Shown here piece by piece: positions 1-8,400 of a stretch of DNA of 32,576 bases (its first letter is position 1; each line of letters begins with the position of its first letter). The position numbers were made by a program, and so were the translations under genes. The stretch comes from an uncultured Christensenella sp. (lineage in GTDB: Bacteria; Bacillota; Clostridia; Christensenellales; Pumilibacteraceae). The notes under the pieces were generated by a model. The model was not told the DNA's origin. It ran no database searches and was given only the letters and a program-made list of their open reading frames with translations. Location: positions 1-32,576 of the forward strand of contig CAJUBY010000020.1 of the NCBI GenBank assembly GCA_910585055.1, read 5' to 3'.

Positions 1-2
1 TT

Positions 3-56
3 GTCACGTTTGTGTGCGGTATAGTGACGGTGGCATTGATGCTTGCACTTTATTAA
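3..56 (+). CDS. C-terminal end of an upstream membrane protein (partial)
   Basis: An open frame enters from the left edge and ends at a TAA at 54-56. The 17 visible residues (VTFVCGIVTVALMLALY) are almost entirely hydrophobic, as in the last membrane helix of an integral membrane protein. A U-tract hairpin terminator begins 10 nt after the stop, which supports a real gene end. Only this tail is visible, so no family can be named. Another frame or a non-coding edge remains possible. Confidence 0.4.
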   Translation, partial: VTFVCGIVTVALMLALY

Positions 57-61
57 ATCTT

Positions 62-382
62 TTATCGGGATATATCGGTTATTATCCCGTTTTTTACGGT
101 GACCGCGATCTCGGTGCGCGAAGTATCATCCAAAGGGGAAGTGCTGTTTGTTTTAAAGTAGGTATATAATTTAGTATCCCTATCGATAATTTCCGTTTTG
201 TCCGGGGCTCCGTATTGCGAATATAATTGCGACTCCGTCATGCCTACGGAAATTTCTTGATTTTTGTTATCTTGCGGTTTTCTTTTTGCGTTACGCTTAA
301 CACGGTAAAGCGATAAGCACAATACCGTAATAATTACGAATACCGAAATAATAATCGGAATCAATATGGCCGTAGTAAACAT
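62..382 (-). CDS. Small membrane-anchored protein with a SmpA/BamE-like motif
   Basis: This is a 106-residue protein. Residues 4-26 form one hydrophobic helix, followed by a basic stretch (RVKRNAKRK, 27-35) expected to stay in the cytoplasm. The rest is a small soluble domain containing VGMTESQLYSQYGAPDK (46-62), the G-M-t-x-x-x-L...G-x-P pattern of SmpA/OmlA/BamE-like folds. That is an inference from motif shape. The start is firm: AAAGGAG lies 7 nt before the ATG, and a near-consensus promoter (TTGACG, 17 bp, TATAAT) gives a leader of only about 14 nt. The gene is divergent from the XRE regulator at 465, and an 18-bp palindrome fills its promoter spacer, so it is probably repressed by that regulator. 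Its function is unknown. Confidence 0.75.
   Translation of the reverse strand: MFTTAILIPIIISVFVIITVLCLSLYRVKRNAKRKPQDNKNQEISVGMTESQLYSQYGAPDKTEIIDRDTKLYTYFKTNSTSPLDDTSRTEIAVTVKNGIITDISR
66..95 (+). terminator. Rho-independent terminator of the upstream plus-strand gene
   Basis: CGGGATA (66-72) pairs perfectly with TATCCCG (83-89) across a 10-nt loop, followed by six T (90-95). It lies just after the stop at 54-56 and also inside the last codons of the convergent minus-strand gene (62-382), so one sequence serves both. Read on the minus strand there is no U-tract, so it should stop only rightward transcription. Confidence 0.75.
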
Positions 383-402
383 AAGTTTGCTCCTTTTGTA
401 TA

Positions 403-431
403 ATTATAGTATAGAATATTCTATACGTCAA
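403..431 (-). promoter_or_regulatory. Promoter of the small membrane protein gene
   Basis: On the minus strand, TTGACG (426-431) and TATAAT (403-408) are separated by exactly 17 bp. The spacer (409-425) is occupied almost fully by the palindrome GTATAGAATATTCTATAC, so a bound dimer would block RNA polymerase directly. Confidence 0.8.
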
Positions 432-455
432 GCATGTAAATAGAAAATTCTATAC
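409..455. promoter_or_regulatory. Pair of palindromic operators for the XRE regulator
   Basis: GTATAGAATATTCTATAC (409-426) is a perfect 18-bp palindrome. A second copy at 438-455 matches it at 15 of 18 positions, with the right half-site intact. The copies start 29 bp apart, about three helical turns, so they would lie on nearly the same DNA face. Copy 1 fills the -35/-10 spacer of the leftward promoter; copy 2 overlaps the TACAAT -10 box of the rightward regulator gene. The arrangement predicts autorepression plus repression of the divergent gene. Confidence 0.75.
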
Positions 456-464
456 AATTATTTT
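453..464 (+). promoter_or_regulatory. -10 box of the XRE regulator, placed for a leaderless transcript
   Basis: TACAAT (453-458) ends 6 nt before the ATG at 465, and no Shine-Dalgarno sequence precedes that ATG. Transcription starting 7 nt after the -10 box would begin at the A of the ATG. No convincing -35 is seen 16-18 bp upstream. The box overlaps the second operator copy. Confidence 0.45.
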
Positions 465-683
465 ATGGAATTAACATTTCGCGTAATATTGGAAGAATTC
501 TTATCCGATCGCGGACTTACTCAAACGGCATTTGCACGAGAAATAGGTGTAAAGCAAAGTCAAGTAAGCGAGTGGTTGAACGGGAAAGCGAAACCGGGTT
601 ACGACATATTGAAACGCATGGCTACATCTTTCCATATTTCTGCCGACTACTTTTTAGGAATAACCGATTATCCGGATATATAA
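465..683 (+). CDS. XRE/Cro-family transcriptional regulator
   Basis: This 72-residue protein is essentially a single HTH_3/XRE DNA-binding domain. Helix 2 is around TQTAFAREIGV (19-29) and the recognition helix around KQSQVSEWLNGKAKP (30-44). The trailing part (DILKRMATSFHISADYFLG) is typical of the last helices of this fold. There is no separate sensor or dimerisation domain, as in small Cro/C.-type regulators. No ribosome binding site precedes the ATG, but a -10 box does, so translation may be leaderless. The two palindromes just upstream are the obvious binding sites. Which signal releases it cannot be seen. murD follows 57 nt downstream and could receive some read-through, since no terminator lies between. 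Confidence 0.9.
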   Translation: MELTFRVILEEFLSDRGLTQTAFAREIGVKQSQVSEWLNGKAKPGYDILKRMATSFHISADYFLGITDYPDI

Positions 684-728
684 TGATCTCGACATAATAC
701 GTATAGTCTAATAAATGGTTTACCGTCA

Positions 729-740
729 TACAATATTGTT
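729..740 (+). promoter_or_regulatory. Possible -10 box placing murD on a leaderless transcript
   Basis: TACAAT (729-734) lies exactly 6 nt before the murD ATG, the same geometry as at 453 and 3400. There is no Shine-Dalgarno sequence before 741. No good -35 is visible at the expected distance, so the promoter is tentative. Confidence 0.35.
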
Positions 741-2033
741 ATGAAGATTTTCGGCGGTAAAAGGTTCTTTATATACGGCGGCGGCGTATCCGGCAAGGCG
801 GCATATAAAGCGATAAAGAAACACGGCGGAACTGCCAAGATATACAGTGATTCGGACGGAAAGTTCGTCGAACCGCCCGATAAAAAATATGACGGCGCCG
901 TGATAAGTCCGGGCATACGTCCGACGCATCCCGTATACGAATACTGCGCGCGCCGTGCCGTACGCACGCTTTCGGAAGTAGAGATAGGATTTACGATAGC
1001 GGAGGACCGGCGTACGGTAGGCGTGACAGGTACCAACGGGAAGACAACGGTCACGCGACTCATCGCGGAAATGACCGACGGCACAGCGTGCGGAAACATA
1101 GGATACCCCGTAAGCGCCGCCGCTCTTAAAAAGAGCGCCGCTCCGCTCGTGTGCGAGCTGTCAAGTTTTCAGCTGCGCGGCGCTTGTATAAGCCCGGGCG
1201 TTGCCGTTATAACCAATATGGCGTCCGACCATGTGGACTGGCACGGGAGCATAGAAGACTATTTCGATAGCAAACTGAATATCGCGGCGAATATGCACGG
1301 CGGATTTTTGGTGCTGGGCGAAGATATACCCATCGGCGCGCTCGAAAGATTAAAGACAGACGCGCAGATAGTGCGGTGTTCGACCGACGGCGTTTGCGAC
1401 GGCGCGTACGTAAACGACGGATATTTTTATTTTATGAACAGCAGGGTGTGTCCTGTGGATTATCTGCGTTTACAAGGTGAACATAACGTAAAAAACGCGC
1501 TCTGCGCTATCGCCGCAGCCAAGTGTATAGGCACTGAAAATTCGAAGATACTCGACGCGCTGTCGTCCACCGCGCCGTCGCCGCACCGTGCGGAAACGGT
1601 AGGAGAGGCTTGCGGAAAGCTGTGGATAGACGACTCCAAAGGCACAAACGTTTCGGCGTGTCTGGCTGCCGTAAAACTGACTACGGGCACCGTATGTCTT
1701 ATAGCCGGCGGCAGGGGCAAGGACACGGACTTTTCGGAGCTGTTCCGTGCGCTCGACGAACGGGTCGTCGAGGTGGTAGCAATGGGCGAGACCGCGCAGA
1801 ACATACGCGACAGTGCGTGCGCGGCGCTGCCGGAGCTTAAAGTAACCGTTGTAAACGCGCTTGCGGATGCCGTAAGGGCGGCGGCGCGGTCCGACGCGGA
1901 TACCGTATTATTGTCGCCTGCGTGCGCGTCGTTCGACGAGTTCAAAAATTACGCGGAACGCGGCGAAAGGTTCAAAGCGGAAGTCGCATTGCTTAAAAAA
2001 CAGGATAACAGGGCTCTGGAACGGCGGAAATGA
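741..2033 (+). CDS. murD: UDP-N-acetylmuramoyl-L-alanine--D-glutamate ligase (MurD)
   Basis: A cytoplasmic ATP-dependent ligase that adds D-glutamate to UDP-MurNAc-L-Ala during peptidoglycan precursor synthesis. The 430-residue length is close to the family norm of about 440-450. Visible motifs in order: a Rossmann-like N-terminal domain (IYGGGVSGKAA, 11-21; VISPGI, 54-59), the Mur-ligase P-loop GVTGTNGKTT (94-103), ELSSFQL (139-145), ASDHVDWHG (161-169), the lysine normally carbamylated (DSKLN, K178), GEHNVKNAL (246-254), PHRAE (281-285), DDSKGTN (297-303), and the C-terminal SPACASFDEFKNYAERG (392-408). All expected catalytic motifs are present. The start lacks a Shine-Dalgarno sequence and sits 6 nt after a TACAAT box. 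The stop overlaps the ATG of the SEDS gene (ATGA at 2030-2033), so the two are translationally coupled. The usual neighbours mraY and murG are absent. Confidence 0.96.
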   Translation: MKIFGGKRFFIYGGGVSGKAAYKAIKKHGGTAKIYSDSDGKFVEPPDKKYDGAVISPGIRPTHPVYEYCARRAVRTLSEVEIGFTIAEDRRTVGVTGTNGKTTVTRLIAEMTDGTACGNIGYPVSAAALKKSAAPLVCELSSFQLRGACISPGVAVITNMASDHVDWHGSIEDYFDSKLNIAANMHGGFLVLGEDIPIGALERLKTDAQIVRCSTDGVCDGAYVNDGYFYFMNSRVCPVDYLRLQGEHNVKNALCAIAAAKCIGTENSKILDALSSTAPSPHRAETVGEACGKLWIDDSKGTNVSACLAAVKLTTGTVCLIAGGRGKDTDFSELFRALDERVVEVVAMGETAQNIRDSACAALPELKVTVVNALADAVRAAARSDADTVLLSPACASFDEFKNYAERGERFKAEVALLKKQDNRALERRK

Positions 2034-3262
2034 TAGGTATCAAAAAAACAAACAGTCGTATGCCGACGCAAATGTTCGAAAATAAAACGGGCAGATCGGA
2101 TATATGGCTCATCACCGTTACGTTAGCTCTCGTCGCGTTCGGTGTGCTCATGGTGTATTCCGCAGGCTCGTATACGGCGGAACGTATTTACGGCACAAAG
2201 TTTTATTATGTGTACAAGCAGTTGACCGGCGCGGGGCTGGGCGCTATGTCGATGTTTTTGTTTTCGCGGATCGATTATAAGATACTGCATAAATTGCGTT
2301 ACGTGATACTCGTGATATCAGTCGTGCTGCTTGCTATAGTTTTTCTACCCGGCGTGGGCATAACGAACTACGGCGCAAGGCGATGGATAAATCTGCCCTT
2401 TTTTACGATACAGGCGAGCGAAATATCCAAGTTCGGTTTTATTGTTTTCGCCGCGGCGTACATAGGTTCTCACGAAAAAAGCATAACCACGTTTCGCGGT
2501 ATACTGCCGGTAGTGGCGGTGGGCGGCGCGATCTGCATGCTTATAATACTCGAACCGAACATGTCGGTCACTATATGTATGGCATTGCTAATGATAGTAA
2601 TGCTGTTTTTGGGCGGAGCAAAGATAAAACACCTGCTCATGATAATACTTCCGTTGATAGCAGCGGCTGTTGTCCTTATACTCGTAGAGCCGTACAGATT
2701 CGCTCGGCTTATGGCGTTTATCGACCCGTGGGAAAGTCCGCTGGAAGAAGGCTATCAGCTTATACAGTCGTATTACGGTTTGGGCGCCGGCGGATTGTTC
2801 GGCACAGGTCTGTTCAATTCCAGACAGAAATATCTGTTTCTGCCGTTTGCGGAAAGCGATTTTATTTTCAGCGTTATAGGCGAAGAATTCGGACTTTTCG
2901 GCTGCTGCATAATAATGTGCGCGTATTTGTTTATAATCCGCCGCGCATTAAAGATAGCTATGTGCGCGCCGGACAGGTTCGGTTCGCTGTTGTGTTCGGG
3001 TATCGCCGCTATAATCGCTATACAGGTAATGGTGAATATTGCCGTCGTTACGGGAAGTATCCCGCCGACCGGATTACCCCTGCCGTTTATAAGCAGCGGA
3101 AGCTCGGGGCTTATAGTGTTTATGTCGAGCATAGGCGTTTTAAACGGTGTAAAACGCAGGAGCCATAAAAGCAGCGAGTTATTGTTTGCAAAACCGCGGC
3201 GGATCCGTAAAAAACACGCTGTCCGAGCTGCCCGAAAGGCGGAAACTCCGGCAGGAGCATAA
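2030..3262 (+). CDS. ftsW: FtsW/SpoVE-type SEDS peptidoglycan glycosyltransferase
   Basis: A polytopic membrane protein of the SEDS family (FtsW, RodA, SpoVE), which polymerises lipid II into glycan strands with a partner class B penicillin-binding protein. The 410 residues show about ten membrane helices. Family signatures include GARRWI (115-120), the QPSE-like stretch FTIQASEISKFGF (125-137), LEPNMS (174-179), AESDFIFSVIGEEFG (274-288) with its conserved acidic residues, and PPTGLPLPFISSGSSGLI (345-362), the diagnostic C-terminal motif. A basic tail follows. The gene overlaps murD by 4 bp, as murD-spoVE do in Bacillota, so it is FtsW or the sporulation paralogue SpoVE rather than RodA. These cannot be separated by sequence alone. 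A hairpin terminator lies about 105 nt downstream. No penicillin-binding protein partner is in the window. Confidence 0.93.
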   Translation: MIGIKKTNSRMPTQMFENKTGRSDIWLITVTLALVAFGVLMVYSAGSYTAERIYGTKFYYVYKQLTGAGLGAMSMFLFSRIDYKILHKLRYVILVISVVLLAIVFLPGVGITNYGARRWINLPFFTIQASEISKFGFIVFAAAYIGSHEKSITTFRGILPVVAVGGAICMLIILEPNMSVTICMALLMIVMLFLGGAKIKHLLMIILPLIAAAVVLILVEPYRFARLMAFIDPWESPLEEGYQLIQSYYGLGAGGLFGTGLFNSRQKYLFLPFAESDFIFSVIGEEFGLFGCCIIMCAYLFIIRRALKIAMCAPDRFGSLLCSGIAAIIAIQVMVNIAVVTGSIPPTGLPLPFISSGSSGLIVFMSSIGVLNGVKRRSHKSSELLFAKPRRIRKKHAVRAARKAETPAGA

Positions 3263-3366
3263 AAATCTACGGGCGCTCGCCCCCAAACGATACGCCCTAA
3301 ACGGTGCTTTTCGACACCGATTGCTGTCATACGTTAAGACAGCGCATACAAGAAGACAAAGCTGTG

Positions 3367-3394
3367 CCGCAAATGCTTGCATTTGCGGTTTTTA
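3367..3394 (+). terminator. Rho-independent terminator after murD-ftsW
   Basis: CCGCAAATG (3367-3375) pairs perfectly with CATTTGCGG (3380-3388) around a 4-nt loop, followed by TTTTT (3389-3393). It closes the murD-ftsW unit. The -35 box of the next promoter (TTGCAT, 3377-3382) is inside the loop and right arm of this hairpin. Two further short inverted repeats lie upstream in the ftsW 3' region: CGGTG/CACCG near 3301-3318 and GCTGTC/GACAGC near 3323-3343. Confidence 0.85.
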
Positions 3395-3411
3395 GGTGTT
3401 ACAATAATAGC
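3377..3411 (+). promoter_or_regulatory. Extended -10 promoter giving a leaderless transcript
   Basis: TTGCAT (3377-3382), a 17-bp spacer, then TGT plus TACAAT (3400-3405), an extended -10 promoter. The GTG start at 3412 follows exactly 6 nt after the -10 box, so the transcript should begin at or next to the start codon. This is the best supported of the three leaderless cases in the window. Confidence 0.75.
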
Positions 3412-4437
3412 GTGAAATATCTGGAGCAGACATTTTCATATATAAAAAAACACATTTGGCTGCCTGCTGTAATAATGACCGTGCCGGCTGTTGTCGCGTG
3501 TTTTTTATCCACACCGTATTGGGAAGTGGCTTTCGTTGCCGGTTTCGACGGCGCGCCGTATAAATCGGTCGGCGACACTTTCCACTTGATATTCGGCGAT
3601 TCGTGGAAGTATATTTGGCCGGCTGTGCTTGTTTCGCTCGTGCAGATTTTCGGCGCTGCGTTTTTGATGTCGGTAATGGACAGACATTTCCGAACCGGAA
3701 GGCTGTCGTTCCGTTCTCCGCTTACTATGGTAAACAATTCCGTGTTCCCGATAGCCATCGGCGTGGTTGTTATGGGGGGCTTTTCGGTTTTGTGGCGGTT
3801 TGTGCTTTTCGGACTTGTGTCGTTGATACAGGCATCCGCCGGCGCTATGGCTCTGCCTGCCGGAGTCGCGGTAGCAACGATAGCCGTCGTGGCGGTGGGT
3901 ATGTTTGTTATCCATGTCATAGCGATAACTCCTATGTTGTTCTGGGCGCCTATAATGTTCATCTACGGATATAAATTCCGAGATGCGGCGGCGTCTTCGT
4001 TTAAATTGATAGCCGGCAAAAAGCTTTATAGGGCGTTATTGCTGCCTATGATCGTTTGCGCCGGTTTACAGCTGCTCGTCGGCTTTTTGCAGTTGGCGGC
4101 ATGGGCTGTTATAATAATTAACTTTGCGGAGTTTTTATTAACGAACTCTTACGTCGCGGCGTTTATAATGCTTACGTTTTACGATATAAGCGAACTTGAC
4201 AGACGCGATCTTAAACCGTATCAAATAATCGACCGCAGTACACCCGATGTTACGCAGACTGCGGCGGAAAATAAGCGTGAAGATACCGAAAAGAAAGAAA
4301 AACAAAGATCAGAAAGATCGACGCGGCAGCCGCAAAAAACTAAACGCAAAAGCGCTCAGAAACGTACCGTAGTAAATAAGACGAGGAATGCCGTTTCGTC
4401 AGAAACCGAGGATAAGGAGAACGGCAATGTCGTTTAA
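3412..4437 (+). CDS. Polytopic membrane protein of unknown function, basic C-terminal tail
   Basis: 341 residues from the GTG at 3412. An in-frame ATG at 3304 would lie upstream of the terminator hairpin and the promoter, so it is rejected. Starting at 3412 the protein begins MKYLEQTFSYIKKHIWLP, a good membrane N-terminus. Five or six hydrophobic segments follow, at roughly residues 14-33, 68-90, 105-130, 140-175 and 200-245. The last 80 residues are a charged tail (KREDTEKKEKQRSERSTR and later KTKRKSAQKR), probably cytoplasmic. No catalytic or transporter motif is recognised. It overlaps the next gene by 11 bp, and the two proteins share a layout: an N-terminal helix, a gap, then a helix-rich body with a W-A-P motif. 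They are probably paralogues forming a pair. Confidence 0.8.
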   Translation: MKYLEQTFSYIKKHIWLPAVIMTVPAVVACFLSTPYWEVAFVAGFDGAPYKSVGDTFHLIFGDSWKYIWPAVLVSLVQIFGAAFLMSVMDRHFRTGRLSFRSPLTMVNNSVFPIAIGVVVMGGFSVLWRFVLFGLVSLIQASAGAMALPAGVAVATIAVVAVGMFVIHVIAITPMLFWAPIMFIYGYKFRDAAASSFKLIAGKKLYRALLLPMIVCAGLQLLVGFLQLAAWAVIIINFAEFLLTNSYVAAFIMLTFYDISELDRRDLKPYQIIDRSTPDVTQTAAENKREDTEKKEKQRSERSTRQPQKTKRKSAQKRTVVNKTRNAVSSETEDKENGNVV

Positions 4438-5329
4438 AAACGCATTCAAAAATCTTATAGCGCATTTCGGCATTGTTTGGGCGGTATTGCTGTATATGAT
4501 CATCTGCGCCGCGATCATAGTCGGTTTGAGCCTGCCTTTTATACTTCCGATAGCAAATGCATTCGGCGAGGCCGGAGTGTTCCGAGCTGTCGGCGATGCC
4601 GTTACTTCGCTTTTTAACGACGGCGGATGGAACGGATTGTGGGACGGACTGTACGGCGCATATCAGCTTATAGTCGGTGTATTCGAAAACAACGACAGAG
4701 TCGCATCGCTTACTATGATGTTCTTTATTTTCATTGCGGTGCTCGCTTTCAGGTTCGTATTCGGACTGTACGAAATACCGCTTGCAACGGTACTCGACGG
4801 AAGAATGTCCTGTAACGCCGAATACGGTTTCGGCGGAAAATTCGTATCCACATTAGGCGTGTCGATACGTTTTTCTCTCGCTAAAATGCCGATAATGATA
4901 GCGTTCGACGCCGTAAGCTTTGCGGCGATATACGGGATGACAAAAGCAATAGGAATGAACGTGGCGCTGCCGTTTATAATTATATTGATATTGTTTGTAA
5001 CAAGAGCGCTCCGAAGTTCGCTTACTGCGTGCTGGGCGCCGTGCGTAGTAAACGGCATGGGCGTTATAAAAGGTTTTGCGCGTTCATCCGAAATTTGTTT
5101 TAAGCGTTTCGGATCGGTCTACTCGACTTATATAATAAGCTGGCTGTTGATATTTGCCTGCGGATTGTTTATAACACTGTTTACGCTGGGTGTCGGATTG
5201 ATAGTCGCTTTGCCGTTTGCCATGTCTTTGCTTGGACATATAGGAATAACCGTGTTTTACAATAAAACGGGCAAGCGTTATTATATAGACGGCGCGGTAT
5301 TCACTCCTCCCGTCGAGAATGCCGTGTAA
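4427..5329 (+). CDS. Polytopic membrane protein, probable paralogue of its upstream neighbour
   Basis: 300 residues from the ATG at 4427, chosen because AAGGAG lies 7 nt upstream; an in-frame ATG at 4388 has no such site and sits deeper in the preceding gene. Residues 1-15 (SFKNAFKNLIAHFG) form an amphipathic lead-in, followed by a long helix at 16-42, a soluble stretch rich in Gly/Trp, and about five more membrane segments near 92-117, 150-170, 175-196, 228-250 and 252-275. ACWAPCVVNGMGVIKGFARSSE corresponds in position to the MLFWAPIMFIYGYKFRDAAASS region of the previous protein, the basis for calling them paralogues. Function is not recognised. The 11-bp overlap indicates one transcript. 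No U-tract hairpin is visible before the next promoter at 5376. Confidence 0.8.
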   Translation: MSFKNAFKNLIAHFGIVWAVLLYMIICAAIIVGLSLPFILPIANAFGEAGVFRAVGDAVTSLFNDGGWNGLWDGLYGAYQLIVGVFENNDRVASLTMMFFIFIAVLAFRFVFGLYEIPLATVLDGRMSCNAEYGFGGKFVSTLGVSIRFSLAKMPIMIAFDAVSFAAIYGMTKAIGMNVALPFIIILILFVTRALRSSLTACWAPCVVNGMGVIKGFARSSEICFKRFGSVYSTYIISWLLIFACGLFITLFTLGVGLIVALPFAMSLLGHIGITVFYNKTGKRYYIDGAVFTPPVENAV

Positions 5330-5375
5330 AATAGATATATTTAAACGTAAATTCAAGTTATTTTTATTTTCTGTA

Positions 5376-5404
5376 TTGACATAAAATGATTATGGTGTTA
5401 TAAT
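5376..5404 (+). promoter_or_regulatory. Consensus promoter of the leucine-rich-repeat lipoprotein
   Basis: TTGACA (5376-5381), a 17-bp spacer and TATAAT (5399-5404), preceded by TGT, so it is consensus at both boxes with an extended -10. Expected transcription start is near 5411. This predicts strong constitutive expression; no operator-like palindrome is seen in it. Confidence 0.9.
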
Positions 5405-5450
5405 CAATATATATATGATTATAAACTATCGTTCAAAGGAGGGAAAAGCC

Positions 5451-8400
5451 GTGAAACGGATGTTAATGATGGCGGCGTTGATAGCGCTCGGAGCATTGTC
5501 TTGTATATTCGGTGTCTTTGCATGTGAAAGTGTATCCGAGTATGATGACAATGACAAAGTATATGAAGTCGAATACATAGACGGATTAAAATATATGAGA
5601 GAGATTAGAGACGATTATTTTTTTTGCGCAGGTGTAAACGAATACGTAACTGAAATAAATATAAAGAGCACGGTGCGCGGCAAAGCCGTAAAAGAGATAG
5701 GAGACAGAGCATTTTCCGGTAATTTTCAGATAACAAACGTAACGATCGAGGACGGTATAGAAAAAATAGGCGAAAGGGCTTTTTATAAATGTTTATATTT
5801 AAAGGAAATAAATATACCGGATAGCGTTACCGATATTGGGGATAATGCTTTTGAAAATACTTCTATCGAGAATGTAACGTTACCTAAAAATCTAACTGTG
5901 TATAATCATGGGATTTTTTACGGTTGCGATAAGCTTACAAATGTGACCATACCCGAAACATTTACGGATATCGGACCCGCATGGTTTTTGCGGTGCACGT
6001 CGTTGAAAACTTTGAACTTGCCGGACGGAATAACACGTATAGGAAATACGGCGTTTTCTTACAGCGGAATAACCGAAATAAATTTGCCGGAAAGTTTAAC
6101 GGAGATAGGAAATAACGCATTTGCTTATTGTACAAAACTTTCCGGGATTGTTTTGCCGAATTCGCTTATAAAGATAGGTAAAGAGGCTTTTACAAGATGC
6201 GTCGGCATTACCGATATCGTTTTGCCGAGATCACTGACAAAAATAGAGTCCCATTTATTTGCTTGGTGTACTAGTCTGTCCGAAGTTATAATACCGGAAA
6301 ATATCGAGATCATAGAATCGTACGCATTTACAGAATGTTCGAGTATAAAAAGAATCATAATAGAAAACGATGATATTATTTCGGAAAACGGAGTATTTTT
6401 CGGTTGCGGAAATATCGTCGAAATACAAGCTCCGGCACGGTTTTTTAATTCGCAAGGAAGTTGTAACGTTAAAAACGTCGTCATTACAAGCGGTGAAAAA
6501 ATCGAAGATTATACATTTGCTTTTGCGTCGAATTTAACCGATGTCGTTTTTCCCGACACGCTGAAAGAAATAGGCGAAAACGCATTTCGGTCATGTACAC
6601 GATTAACCGATATCGTTCTTCCTGACGGTTTGGAAAAAATCGGGGAGGATGCTTTTGGGGATTGTACCGACTTGATGGAAATATCTATTCCGGATAGCGT
6701 TAAAGAAATAGGAGATAAAGCTTTTAACGGATGTGTGTGTTTGACGACCGTAACGATGTCCAAAGGACTTACGAATTTGGGAGCCGGAGCGTTTAAAGAC
6801 TGTTTGAAATTGAGATCGATCAAATTGCCCGATACTCTGATAAGGATCAACAAAGAAACATTTTACGCATGCGAGACATTGCAAGAGTTTACAATCCCCG
6901 ACATGGTAACGGATATCGGTGATTATGCTTTCGCTGAGTGTTACGGCTTGACAACGGTCGTATTGGGCGATAAAGTCAATACCATTGGAGAAGATGCGTT
7001 TAGAAATTGTATCGATTTATCGCAGATCAATATTCCGAGATCTGTTACTAAAATAAATGACGATGCGTTCAACGGTTGCCGCAGACTGACGAATATTTTT
7101 ATACCGAGTACGCTCGTCAAAATGGGGCGAGGAGTATTTTCGTTCTGTGATGATTTGATAATTCGTTTGGAAACGGATAAACGTCCCGCAGAATGGAATA
7201 AGCGGTGGAAAGATTATCGCAGTACCGATATTTCATTTGCCGCTGTGGAAATATGGGATTGCAATAATATCGATACCGATGAAAACGGAAACAGATATTG
7301 TGTATTCGGAAATGTTAATTACCGTATAAATAAAGACGGTATTGTTTTTGCGCGTTCCGCATATGGAAATTACGGAGATAAATTGATAATACAACCCGAA
7401 ATTACATATGACGGTAAAGTATATCCGGTTACGCATTTAGATTATGATTCGTTTAATTATGCAGCGTTCTCGGAAATAGAATTGCCCGATAGCATTGAAT
7501 ATATAGGTATGGATTCACTCCGTCACTGCGATCATTTAACGAAAATCAAAATACCTAAATCTACGTCTTTTATATCACAGTATGTGTTAAGTGGTTGCAG
7601 ATCTTTAAGCGAGATTACCGTCGACGAAGAAAACGAAGTATTTTACGGCAAAGGCAACTGCGTTATTTTGCGCAGTTCCGGATATATAGTGCTCGGCTGT
7701 AAGGGCAGTGTTATTCCCGACGACGGCAGTGTAGTTGGTATAGGGTGGCAAGCTTTTTACGATTGCAGCGGTTTGACCGATATAGTTATACCGAATACTA
7801 TAAATACTATCGGTTGGAATGCATTCGGTAGCTGCGACGATCTTGTCCGCGTTGAAATGCTCGAAGGCGTTACGGATATCGGAAAAGAAGCATTTTCTTG
7901 GTGTAAAAGTTTAAGGTCGTTAACTTTGCCGAAGAGTGTTGCGAAAATAGGCGATGATGCTTTCAAATATTGCCAAGAATTATATTCTGTTACGGTAAAG
8001 AACGGAAATGAAAATTATATAAGCAACGGAAATTGCATAATAGAAAAAGCGACAGGAACTTTGATAATAGGTTGTAACGGCAGCGTAATCCCCGACGACG
8101 GCAGCGTAAAGTCTATAGGAAAGAATGCGTTTTACGGCTGCGATAAATTAAATAGCATAAAAATTCCCGACGGAGTGGAAACGATAGAGCAATCTGCGTT
8201 TTACGGTTGTCATCTTTTTACCGAAATTATTATTCCAGACAGTGTTATTAAAATCTGCGATTTTGCTTTTGATAATTGTATGCGTCTTTCCAAGATCCGA
8301 CTTCCGCGTAATCTCGCCGAACTCGGCAAAGGAGTTTTTGCATTCTGCAGCATGCTTACGGAACTGACTGTTGCGGATAATAACGAACGATATTATTCCG

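Noticed and set aside
3304..3411. Upstream ATG extension of the first polytopic membrane protein
   Set aside because: It would lie before the terminator hairpin and the promoter. The GTG at 3412 fits the promoter and gives a proper membrane N-terminus.
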